A DNA stretch of 64,000 bases from Polytrichum commune (taxonomy: Eukaryota; Streptophyta; Polytrichopsida; Polytrichales; Polytrichaceae): the NCBI GenBank assembly GCA_950295325.1, contig OX485804.1, positions 59,426,533 through 59,490,532 of the forward strand. Direction: 5' to 3'. The translations under genes were made by a program, and so were the position numbers. The notes beneath the pieces were generated by a model that ran no database searches, was not told the DNA's origin, and saw only the letters and a list, made by a program, of their open reading frames with translations. Below, in pieces: positions 34,956-45,217 of this stretch (positions are counted from its first letter, which is position 1; each line of letters begins with the position of its first letter).

Positions 34956-35327
34956 CTATGGAGCCCAACTCGGCCTATACACCTTAATTGGGCGTTGGTA
35001 TGCCAACAACGGGCCGTGTGGGGAAGGCGTGACGGTAGGAGGTGGGGTGGTGAGCTGCCGGACTGCCTGAGCATGTCGTCGCTGAAGTCGGGCAGTCTGC
35101 GATGGTGATAGTGACCCATGCACCTGCTGCTTGTGGGACATGAAGTTAGTAGTGACGGCGGGACCATTGGCCATGGGCGGCTCCTCGGCAAGGCGCAGAG
35201 GAGTTGTTGGCGGCGTGTAGAACTCCTCATCGCTCGAGCATTCTTGGACTGGCCCAATGGCTTCAGGGCATCTGCAAAACCATTTCCAAACAGCTGCACT
35301 TATGCGTGCTACGTGAGGGGGCGCCAT
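34956..35327 (-). CDS. Small ORF downstream of the MULE transposase, 123 aa, unknown
   Basis: MAPPHVARIS opens a Pro/Ser/Thr-rich frame with no recognised domain. An intron-like 'gttttgcag' occurs inside its 5' part, so it may be a terminal exon of the transposase or a separate small gene. Its retention of a 123-codon frame is the only evidence. Confidence 0.3.
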   Translation of the reverse strand: MAPPHVARISAAVWKWFCRCPEAIGPVQECSSDEEFYTPPTTPLRLAEEPPMANGPAVTTNFMSHKQQVHGSLSPSQTARLQRRHAQAVRQLTTPPPTVTPSPHGPLLAYQRPIKVYRPSWAP

Positions 35328-35499
35328 TGGGAAAGTGAAACAAGATAGTGATATAAAGGTTTGGCCCTTTATATGGGTAATGGTAGGTCCTCACGCACGT
35401 GGGAAAGGCATACACATGTGCAATGGCCTGTAACACGGGTTCTCGTGTGTAAGAAGTACTTGTTACAAAACAAGGATGATCACTGTTACATGTTATTGT

Positions 35500-38275
35500 C
35501 TACCTATGACGCTCCAGGAAGTCCTTCCTCCGCTTAAGAGACATGTTATTGCCATCATCGTTCGGGGTGAAATGTAGGTCCACTTGCGATGGCTCCACCA
35601 AGCCATGTTTCACTTGAGCCAACAGAGTTTGTTGTTTCCCGTGGACGATGTGGAAGTCAGCTAAGAGATGTTTTAGCAAGAAAGTATCCCCTCTGGCAGC
35701 ATCCATGAACTCAGTTGCTAGGTTACCCACATTGGTTTCCAGCTCCTCTCCACATGGGGCGGTGCGTTCGGCATTAGAACCATGGTGACGAGTTGTAGCA
35801 GCGCAAGATGGCCCCGTATAGTCACAATCCTCTGGGAAATGTACGACAGGATCCAACATGTGCCTGCAAGTGACCCACAGTAACGTGTGATTGTGCCTTC
35901 CGCAAGTTCGGGATGGAGTATCATGAGGACTTTTATCTGATGCTTGCATATATTGCCCTTAAGTGCCCACACACAATCACAACAACCCCACTCACAATCT
36001 GGGCTATACACAGAGTACAACTTGTTTGCGTTGTTCATGGACGTTACCAATGCAGGACCGTCGTCTGCAATCGGGAGGGTGACACAACTGTCAGGGATTT
36101 CCCTCGCCTTAAGCACGGCGTTGATAACAAATTGTTCATGTTTCAAGTTTGGGACGAACCCGTGTTGTTTCCTCATTGCCTGGTACCAGTAGTGGGAGAG
36201 AATTTCCCCTGTCAACTCGTATATGACCCAATCCAAGCAACGTCCATGCGCCCTACCCTTTGATGCGCGCAAGGTGGCTTTCAGGTTAGAGTGGTAGCTC
36301 TCAATTGCAGCATTTGTGTCATGCCCTGCATATGGCAAGTTACGATGTCCAACAACCCACATGTGAGTCTTGTCTGCCCATTGTTTGTCAAAGTAAGCCC
36401 AGAAATTGCTAACAATGGGGAAGCTATCCCTAAGAGCATTCAATTGGCGAATGGCCCAAAGTCCAATTCCATCTCCTAGGGGGCACTCCGTGTCATACAT
36501 AATACGACCCAATCCCTTAAGCACCGCAGCCCGTATAGCATGGTCTTTGATTTTCGCCACCACTTGCTTCAACCATGCACGACGAACATGCCAAAGGCAC
36601 AGAAATACTTTAACTCCAGGCCACACAGATTGTAACCCTCCAATATCCGCTTACGCACAATCTGTGATGAATGCATTCGGCGCCCAATCACGTTGTAGGG
36701 ACGCCAACTTTTTTGCGAGCGCCCTCATCCATGGCTCAAGATCAGGTTGCTTGCAGCTGGACGTGATAATGTACACCACTGGCACTCCATTCAGCCAGTC
36801 ATCAAACACCATCAAGATATACAATGGAAACTGCAAGGGAAAAAAAACAATATGTTACGTTTTCGGAAACACATTCCCCAAAAACAACCAAACGTGTTAC
36901 AGCAAACCACTTACAACAGACATGGTGTGTAACATGCTGGCAATGGGTCTATGGTAACAACATACCTTGTTCTCATTAGTTGCAAATGTGGCGTCAATGG
37001 AGACGGTTTTTTTGTGCCCGTGCTTTAGCATCATCTCTTCTTGCCAAGATGTTTGGATGCCAATTGTGAATGGAATATTGTCACGTGTAATAGCGCCCCG
37101 AACATGTACGTCTGACTCCTTGTAGTAGAACACGATAGAAGGATGTTCCTGCACCCACATGCGAACAGATTTTGCGTCATTGTTGTCACGTTTGTATGTT
37201 TCTATTGCCAGGCGGCCAGCGACGTTACGGATGTCTTGCTCCGAAATGAAGAGGTCTCGGGTGAGTTCCTCCCCTCGCTCGCACACTTCCATGAAGCGTT
37301 TTCTATGTTTTCCCATTATTTGGGGGATAGACAAACCCAACCGCAGATGACACATGATGAATTCCTGGACTTGCACCGACAAATGGCTAGAGAATCTGCT
37401 CTTATGGCCAATCTTTGTAGACCCATGGCAAAATATTCCATTGAGGTTCACATGTAACATCTGATGGTATGTTATTTCTGCAACTGAGGGCTCCAGGTAC
37501 AATTGTTTCACAACAAATCCACACTGGCATCCCCTTCGTTGACCAGATCCACGCATCCTCGCAGATGTGCGTGGTCCTATGTGACCTTTTCCGTTTGGAA
37601 CATATTTTCCCTTCATGTCCAGCTTTCGTTTCTTCTGGTACATGTCCTTCGTAACTATTGGTATGTGTGAGGCATTGTCATTTGGCCCATACTGACAATG
37701 ATACCTGATAGTCGGGCATGGAGTCAACAACATGTGGAGGGAGTGCAACTCACATATAGATGGAAACTGTTGATTTCTAAACCTGTAACATGACAACATG
37801 CACAATGGAACTCAAAATACATGTTACAAACACACCTCATGACGGCGGAGAAGTTGTTCCATCGGGGTCTTGTAAGTTTCCCCTGTTGATTCGACGGAGT
37901 GCCCTGGCAAACAAACTTGTAGGGACCATCAATGCGAGCCTCCTCACCTTTCACGAAATCATGTACTCTTACCCATGGTATGTAAGCTACCGAAACTGGA
38001 CCCTGAGTCCTAGGATCGTCCCTCCTCCCTTTTGCGCGGATCTGCATTGCCCACGAAATATCCTTGTGCATGAAAGTGCCTGGTCCGGGTGTCTGAACCA
38101 AACCACGGACCCGCTCAAGGTTCGCTTTGTACACCTCCTGGTAGGTAGACTCATAAGAAGGCTCCGACATACAAGGTGGCCGTTGGGAGGCAACATCTTC
38201 ATTCCGAAGAAGTTGTGCGTCGGTATGCAATGCAGCAGAAGACTAACCAACGGAGTCAATAGCAAAGTCACCCAT
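35500..38275 (-). pseudogene. MULE transposase (MuDR-type DDE with SWIM zinc finger), stops in frame
   Basis: Predicted exons on the minus strand: 38275-37836, 37782-36966 and 36830 to about 35,900, with a frame change there into a C-terminal block ending at 35,500. Introns 37,783-37,835 and 36,831-36,965 have GT-AG ends and matching phases. DDE residues are visible: D in VSIDATFATNENK, D in AFITDC, then CLWHVRRAW (the C..H motif) and E in DTNAAIESYHSNLKA. A SWIM-type finger, CDC..LKGNICKHQIK, follows. ATG 38,275 is followed by TAG at 38,243-38,245; the frame then stays open. A TAA at 36,651-36,653 sits between the second D and the CLWH block. Both could be single C-to-T changes from glutamine codons. 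A copy without these stops would be expected to be active; this one probably is not. Confidence 0.85.
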
Positions 38276-38383
38276 TGAAGCCCTATATCGACAATTCTGC
38301 CTCAAATCCGTTTTTAGCTCTATATGCCTCTATGAAAAACACCGAGTTGCAGCTTAAATGTGACCCCTGCCCTAAACTATTAG

Positions 38384-38680
38384 ATGCGATGAAACAACAA
38401 CGAAAACCTAAAGCAGATCTGCAGATCCAGAAATATGTATGAGAAACGAAGTTGGTGAGGGCACTGTATGTGGAAAGAGCGCATGCGATGAAACAACATC
38501 CTAAACCTAAAGCAGATCTGCAGATCTAGAAACCTGTATGAGAAACGAAGTTGGTGAGGGCACTGTTTGTGGAAAGAGCGCATGCGATGAAACAACAGCG
38601 AAAACCTAAAGCAGATCTACAGATCTAGAAACCTGTATGAGAAACGAAGTTGGTGAGGGCACTCTCTGTGGAAAGAGCGC
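38384..38680 (-). repeat. Three tandem 99-bp repeats upstream of the MULE transposase
   Basis: 'atgcgatgaaacaac' recurs at 38,384, 38,483 and 38,582, exactly 99 bp apart. The units are more than 90 percent alike, each ending in 'gtggaaagagcgca'. They lie about 110 bp upstream of the transposase ATG, in its promoter or 5' UTR. Their multiple-of-three length produces a spurious repeated ORF. Confidence 0.9.
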
Positions 38681-39018
38681 ATTTTCTGTCTGGTGTTATT
38701 TCCTATTGGCTCTAAACCCACCAGGAAGTGCACGACACTATAGTGCCACTATGGGTTAGGTTTATGTTGAATGAGGAGGGAAAATGAATGGACTGTTCTG
38801 CCGAAATGCGAAATCCGGAACCACAGTTTAGCGAACCTAAACCCTCATTGCCATAAATTCCTGCAAGAGATTGTAGTGTTGCAATCACTGAAAACCCCAA
38901 TCATTCACTACATCCATTCACTGCATCATTGTCGCCATCTCAGTGTTGCACTCCATTGCGGCATAGATCTGATCTTGCCCGTAATCCATTCACTGCAACA
39001 TTGTCGCCATCTCAGTGT

Positions 39019-39478
39019 TGCGATCCTCCCGTGCAGGTTACAAAGAAAGAGCTGCAATCGGTGGCTGGAGACAACATAAACCTAAAATTCAAACCGCAGG
39101 CATAGAGGGAAACTAGTTTGCCTCGGTGGGTGCATGTCTGCCATGGTTTCCATCATGCCATGATGGAAGCACATGGGATGTGATTGTAACTTGAGATGGG
39201 AGCTCCGGCGCATGGCATGACGTGGCCCAGTCGCGAGGACGTGGCGGCGACGGGTGAGTTATTGCCAGCGTGGCGGTACTGCGTGGCACCGGTAGCTGAG
39301 TGGCGCCTCGTCAGCAGCGTAACTGGCACTGTGGCCCGGGCCGGCCGGAGGGAGGTTCCCGGGCAAGGGCGGGTCCCGGTTGCGGGGGGCGTGCCAGATA
39401 GTTTCGGGCCTGCCAAGGCTCTGCCAAGCCTCGATATGGGGGCCGTAATTACCTCCATTGGGCTTGGTAATGTTAGGG
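39019..39478 (-). repeat. MULE right terminal inverted repeat (460 bp)
   Basis: Inverted partner of 28,147-28,606. It ends in ggtaatgttaggg at 39,478, directly followed by the target copy. Confidence 0.95.
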
Positions 39479-39487
39479 CTCAAATAC
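39479..39487 (+). repeat. Right 9-bp target site duplication of the MULE
   Basis: 'ctcaaatac', identical to 28,138-28,146. Read through one copy, the LINE frame continues (SLKY joined to LHKLILQN). Confidence 0.95.
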
Positions 39488-40139
39488 TTACATAAATTAA
39501 TACTACAAAACATAACCGAACTCAAACACATAACACACCCCAATGGCATACAATTAATGACGAATGATAATTTTAAACATTATTATACCCCCCCCCCCCA
39601 CTAAAACAATTAAAGCCGCCCTAGATCACGCAAGAATACTCTTTTGCGAACCTACATGCCACAATCAATGCCCAAACAATTGTCCAACACACGCCATACC
39701 AAATACCCTCAAGAACGCATACAAAATACAAAACCATCACATTCACATAAGAACTAATAGACATAACCTACAACCCCCGCCACCTCCACCACCAAAGTAT
39801 CCAACCCCCCCCCCCCCCCCCCCGCATATCCAAAAAAAACCATACCCAATTTCCAATACACTCTATAATAAACAACCGTACTCACACTTCCAAAGATAAA
39901 AACAATACACATCCTATCTATGCCAATGGCAACTTCCAAACGGAACAAATTACAACAAATGGCTTCCACAAAGAAACTTATTCCCATGGAACAACCAAGA
40001 CACCATAAATCATAACATACTACTCCTAACACGGTATTACACCCAAAAACAACACAAACACTTCACCAACATCCTACAAGTAAACTACAATAAAGACCAA
40101 TTGAGAGATACAAGATACATTCCCCCCCCCCCCCCACAA

Positions 40140-40890
40140 AATATACCCCTATGTCATATCCACATTCATGAATGCAACCCCGACAATGACATTGCATGTA
40201 CGCAACATACCATCCAAAGCCAACATGGCGCATCACATATCTACGACAATGATGGTCGTCACTTAGTTACCATCCCGGAACAAAGATTACAATGGTTATG
40301 GGAACAATACCAAGCCGCACTAATTAAAGTACATAACTTAGAACCCCCCATACAAACATTTGAAAAAAAAGTGGCGTGGTTGTACCAAAGGTACAAATAT
40401 AGAATGCCCAAAAATGACCCTCTCAAACTCGCACAATACACCCTCCCTAATGCCATCATTGAACACCTCATCAACTCCTTCCACATCACCCACTCCTATT
40501 TTTCGTCCCCTGTAACATGTCCTACCACGCTAAGACAAAGTATTCGGTTCAATAGGAACAACATTCCAACATAAATGGATAGGGAATGGGTATGCCCATC
40601 CACATACAGAAGCAGACACACAACAAGCCCTACACTGGGCAAGACTTGCAGCCCAAAATAACCCAGATACAATTACAATACTCATAACAACCGGCCCAAA
40701 TTGGTACCAAAACCTCCAACCTCAAGTAGGCCCTTTCCCAGATTCACATGTCATAACACACCTTAAGGCGGACACCATTATATACGATGAACCCACTATA
40801 CCACCCGAATTACGAATTGAACCACGCATAGAAAGCCGTGACATCCGCATACTATGTATACATCATAAAAACACGGCACTCGGCCCGAGA
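40140..40890 (+). pseudogene. LINE segment resembling a PCIF1-type adenine methyltransferase domain
   Basis: Frame 40,101-40,574 ends with a helical LPNAIIEHLINSFHITHSY followed by FSSPVTC. After a short break, frame 40,572-40,890 reads KWIGNGYAHPHTEADTQQA, then HWARLAAQ, TITILIT and NWY. The order (FASPLN-like motif, then an acidic 'NPPF' position followed by helix and a hydrophobic strand ending in a W) is that of the PCIF1 cap-adenosine methyltransferase core. The catalytic NPPF position reads AHPH here, so this copy would be inactive. This rests on remembered motifs; chance resemblance is possible. Confidence 0.4.
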
Positions 40891-41089
40891 AATTACGCAC
40901 ACCAAATGGACATTATTAGCAATACCTTACAAATACCCACTACATTTAACACAACGGCGCCACCCACACCCATAAACACCCTAGTAAACCGTAGTAAGAA
41001 ATGGTCACAACTCATATACCCTCCCCCACCTACGACCCAAGTTACTGATGTCCCTATCTTCCCCAACCAAGATATATGCCTTCCCCTCA

Positions 41090-42573
41090 AATATCAACCA
41101 CAGTTCTGCTATTACATAGACGGATCATTCATCCCACCCAAAGAAACAACCCAAGGACATTGGAAACGAGAAAAAGCAGGATATGGCATATACAACCCTT
41201 TCAAAAACCTCTAAATCACAGAAAGACTACCCGGACTACAAAATATACTAAGAGCCGAACTAATGGCCATACACCATACTCTCCGCCTCCTCACTACCAC
41301 ATATCGCAACGAACTGGCACACATCTTCACAGATTGTCTTAATGTGCTATACCTATTAAACACACAAATAAAACATCCAACCCTCCATAATAGCCACCCG
41401 GACAAAAAGATACTCAAATCTATAATTGAAATGTTGCAATCCCGCTCACAAACCACTACACTCCATAAAGTCAAAGCTCACACAAACATTAGTGGTAACA
41501 AACAAGCGGACAAATTAACCAAAATGGGTTGTGAACTCAAACATAGAGATGCCACAACCACATATGAACATGCACACCCTACGCCATACTACCTACAGAG
41601 AGACTGGTGGCACTCAATGCAAGAAACACCAGATAAAGACCCCATCCGACACCTTGGTAAATACATCGCTAAACATGACAAAAAACTTAACCTATCCATC
41701 ATAGCAACCCAAACACATCAACTCCACAAGTGGCTAGACAACAAAGATATTGACAAAACACTATCAAATGATTTTTGGAACAACCCGATTATCACAGACA
41801 AACAAAAAACGTGCCTAGTCAAATTCAAAACCGGACAATACATGGGACATGCAAGAAAACAACTCTTCTTCGGAAGAAATGCATACCCCTCACATACGTG
41901 CCCCATATGCAACACACAAGAAGCAGACACATGGTTACATGTACTCCTCAAATGTAAACAACAACACATTCACGCACTAATAACCAAAAGGCATAACAAA
42001 GCCGTATGGGAAATACGCAAACTTCTCATCTCAAACAAAAAGACAAGATACTACACACTCATGAATGCAGGTACATATAATGAGCTCCCCCAAGAAAACA
42101 CAGTACCATCATGGTTACTTCCATGCACATGTACCACCCAAAGATGTCACTGCAACGCTAGGCTCAAACTTGACATATTATGCATAATAGGGCACCCATA
42201 TAAATCCCCACCACCAGAAGTACCCACACCGGAAATTACAGTTCAATTCATAGAATTCACATACTGTAATGACAGATTCTCCACTGAAACCATAAATCAA
42301 AAAATTACAAAATATCAACCACTCATAAATAATATTATTGCAAAGGGGTGGAACGTAGCCCCACTTATTGTATTAGCATCTGGTGCTAGAGCCACAACTC
42401 ATATCCCCTCAATGAACGAACTTGAAACAAAGCTTAAACTTCCTACATCACAAATTAGGAATACATTCAAACAACTTAACACAATTGCCATACAATATGC
42501 ACACTCAATATTAATCCACAAAAGACGAATAGAAAATAGACAACCCATCACAGACCTACAAAATCATGATTAA
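41090..42573 (+). pseudogene. LINE RNase H and C-terminal Cys/His domain
   Basis: RNase HI catalytic residues are all visible: D in YYIDGSF, E in ILRAELMAIHH, D in IFTDCLN and D in NKQADKLTK, the last preceded by KVKAHTNISG. A single in-frame TAA at 41,212-41,214 separates the first of these from the rest; the remaining 436-codon frame is open to 42,573. Further on, CPICNTQEADTWLHVLLKC is a CCHC-type knuckle as found at the end of many non-LTR ORF2 proteins. About 200 residues follow it, ending near IHKRRIENRQPI. Confidence 0.8.
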
Positions 42574-43125
42574 AATTAGAGAGGGGTAGTGGTCAGACCA
42601 CTAGTTATTAAGTTACCACCTATAGCTCAGAAAGGTGGGGAGTAGCCGGTTGGTTGGCATAACTTTCTTGCCTATGATTAACTCACTTGCAGCACCAAGT
42701 CAAAGTGTATTGCACTAACACGCTCAGACGGATTCAACGCGAATCGAACCCGGACCGTATTAATATAACACGCACGTCCTCATCCAACCAACCTTGGAAC
42801 CATGACTTGGCGACCAACTATACAACCAACCACCACTTATACTCCAAACAAATACGCACGCTTCTCGTCCCAAACAAAGTAGCAAAACCCACAAAACTCT
42901 AAATTAAAACCCACGCACCCTACATACCCCCCTTCCCCCCCCCCCCCCCGGTTTAACCGGTTAAAACGTCAGTTACTAACATAGTGTCTACTCCCTGCAA
43001 AGGGTGAAGTAGTATTACACCCAACGCCGCTACCCTGGGGTACAGCCACGGTTGTCCTACGAACAAACACTTTATTCACTCCGGTGCCCTAATAGGGACC
43101 AGAGTTCTTCTTCTTCTTCTTCATT
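42574..43125 (+). other. LINE 3' untranslated region
   Basis: Non-coding. Contains a tRNA-D-arm-like 'agccggttggttggc' (42,645-42,660), a 15-base C run (42,935-42,949) and a closing (ttc)n tract, the likely 3' tail. I found no clear target duplication at the LINE ends. Confidence 0.55.
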
Positions 43126-43530
43126 GTGTTCCTCATGAACTTATCTCGTCAATGACGATGACCCCCATTCCAATATGAAAAGATGGTTGTTCACAAGAAA
43201 CTTTTAAAGCCAAGAGTGAACTAACTTTTTCCCTTTGTTGATACATTACTCTATATAATAACTTCAAATTAATTTGATCGCAATTATCAATTTTTGATGG
43301 ACTCTTTTTTATTCTTAACATAATGTTGAAATTTTGGACTATAATTTTATTGCGTATATTTATCATGATTTGTTGAAGTTTAATGGTCCTAAATTGATTA
43401 TAAACAAATCATGAAAATTACTAATTATTTTTACTATATTGATGTGATCTTAAAATCATTAGCAACAACTCTTCTTTTAGGTTAAATAAAAACAGAGTTC
43501 TAGAAAGCTTACTTTTTAGATATTCTAATG
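43126..43530. other. AT-rich intergenic, no gene seen
   Basis: No ORF of note and no recognised repeat. Confidence 0.55.
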
Positions 43531-44193
43531 AGGACCACTTCACACTATAGTGGAAGGTCAAGGGGTTGTTGATTTCCACCAATCAGATCGCAAGAAACCA
43601 AGAAATCGGCCTCTTGACCCTTCACACTGGAGGCCAAAGTTCAAAGGTTGTCGCAATTTAAAATGCCTACATGGTAGTATTTTTTGACCAAGGCAACGGA
43701 CTCTCAAAGAAAATTTGGGTAGGACAAGATTGGAAACCCAAACTATGGTCAAGAGGCCGTCGATTTTTTTCATTAAAAAATTTTAAAATATGACAAGATC
43801 TTAGCCGTTAGATTGGAGGGGCTATTTTGGGCAGGGAATAAAGTAGGATGCTCCTTCTTCCTTTGGTCTTTGGGCTTCGCCTTTGAAGGCTTCACACTAT
43901 GACCGTCCAAGTCAAGAGGCCATGGGAGTTCATGACCAAAGGTTTGGACTTTGGGCTTCGCCTTTGAAGGCTTCACACTATGACCGTCCAAGTCAAGAGG
44001 CCATGGGAGTTCATGACCAAAGGTTTGGACTTTGGGCTTGGCCTTTGGAGACTTCACACTATGCCCAGCCGAAGGCTCCAATTCTTATAGTCTATCGCCT
44101 ATTTTCAACCCATTTCTTTGGACTCTTAACCAGGTTTGGCCATTCAATCCCACGACCTCTCAACTTGGACAGCCATAGTGTCAAGCGGCCCTA
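43531..44193. mobile_element. Nonautonomous TIR-type repeat, family T1, with internal 81-bp tandem repeats
   Basis: The left end 'aggaccacttcacactata' and the inverted right end 'agggccgcttgacactatg' are similar. The outer parts match 52,117-52,476 ('caaaggttgtcgc', 'gaccaaggcaacggactctc', 'gttagattggaggggttatt', and at the other side 'tttggccattcaatcccacg'). Inside, an 81-bp unit repeats from 43,874 and 43,955, with a partial third unit from 44,036. No transposase. Confidence 0.75.
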
Positions 44194-45012
44194 AAACCAC
44201 AATACACTCCACGAAGTTAAGGGTTTGTTCTCCTACCAAAACTATCCAATTCACATCGACGACAAAATAATTAGGAAAGTACAAAGCCCGCAAGTGGACC
44301 CAAGATTTAGACCATGTTAGTTGCGAGGTTTTGTGTGTTAGGTGCATAGCACTTTGTAAGCTTTACAAACAAAGGCCGTAGGCCGACTTTTTTGGAGACG
44401 ATGATCTCCAAGCAACATTATTACCTAAATTATGTTACCACTTTTGTGCATGTGGCACAATTAGTCCCGTCCTTATAGCAAGAGAGGTTATGTGTCGCTT
44501 ATCTTCAAGAATATTTTGCATTTATTTAGGGGCCACACTTTGAAGTTCGGTACTAGTACTAGATTGGTATGCAAACTCTAGCACGTGCATGTTGTTCGGG
44601 TACCACGGTCCGCAAGGCTTACATTCGTGGTTAGAAAAGAAAAGAAAAAAGAAAAAGATAAGATAAGAAGAAGTGACGTTGGTGTTATTATAACATTACA
44701 TAGCTCCTTGGTTGCGTTTCATGGGACCTTGTACCACGTAAGCATATTTCTTCTTTAATTTTGGGATTCCTTGTTTATGAGGAGCACTCATGCTACGTAT
44801 TGTGAACTTTTCAACAAGCGATTGTAGATTATTAAAGTTTTTAAATCGCATCCTCTTTTTCTTTGGAAAGAACCCATCATGTAGGTGCTTAATAATGTCA
44901 AGATGTTCTCAAAGTGAATATAGACCCATTAGCCCCAGAATGTACCTAAGCACACCCTTGTAAAGGTAGATGGGTCTTAAATGGTTACTTTTTTCATCTA
45001 GACTACACTGTT
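44194..45012. other. Intergenic, no gene seen
   Basis: Only short ORFs; no recognised repeat. Confidence 0.5.
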
Positions 45013-45217
45013 ATGGTATTTAGTGTCACATACTATTTAGAGTCATGTTGTTCTATAAATTGTACTGTAGATATCATTTTTTAACAACAAAGGTCAAATT
45101 GGTTTGTTTGGGACATTATAGAACATCTACATCTTTACTTGGTAAAACTTTACATTGACAATAAAATGTCATAACAATGTGTGAACTTTGAATTGTAAGT
45201 GACACTAAATACCATAA
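45013..45217. repeat. MITE with 18-bp inverted ends
   Basis: The left end 'atggtatttagtgtcac' is inverted at the right end, 'gtgacactaaataccat'. About 205 bp, AT-rich, non-coding. The same end motif occurs alone near 20,408 in a helicase intron. Confidence 0.8.

Larger units (their letters stand above)
28147..39478 (-). mobile_element. Complete MuDR-like Mutator element (MULE), 11,332 bp
   Basis: The element is bounded by 460-bp terminal inverted repeats beginning CCCTAACATTACC and by perfect 9-bp target duplications. From left to right it carries a field of subterminal repeats (28,700-29,850), a captured chaperonin-60 beta fragment, a long gene on +, a small ORF on -, a transposase gene on -, and a 99-bp triple repeat. 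The two main genes face each other from opposite ends, as mudrA and mudrB do in maize MuDR. It sits inside the RT-to-downstream region of a LINE and splits it exactly. The orientation given is that of the transposase. Confidence 0.93.
39488..43125 (+). mobile_element. LINE retrotransposon, right part, to its (ttc)n tail
   Basis: Continuation of the LINE interrupted at 28,146. In order: a Cys-rich piece (CEPTCHNQCPNNC, about 39,640-39,690), a Trp/Tyr-rich piece near 39,910-40,120, a PCIF1-like segment, RNase H, a terminal Cys/His domain, and a 3' UTR from 42,574 ending near a (ttc)n run at about 43,105-43,122. Frameshifts coincide with oligo-C runs (39,588-39,599, 39,805-39,823, 40,122-40,135); another run lies at 42,935-42,949. 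Without the MULE the LINE remnant is about 4.9 kb. It is not capable of autonomous movement. Confidence 0.85.

Noticed and set aside
36406-36957. 183-codon ORF on + opposite the transposase
   Set aside because: It is antisense to the exon with the CLWH and DTNAAIESYHS motifs and has no family signal.
42640-42760. tRNA or tRNA-derived SINE in the LINE 3' region
   Set aside because: A D-arm-like motif on + and a 'ggttcgattcg'-like B box on - are on opposite strands, so no cloverleaf forms.
43773-44081. ORF (-) with a 27-residue repeated protein sequence
   Set aside because: It comes from the 81-bp DNA tandem repeat, lies in a nonautonomous element, and has no splice or start context.
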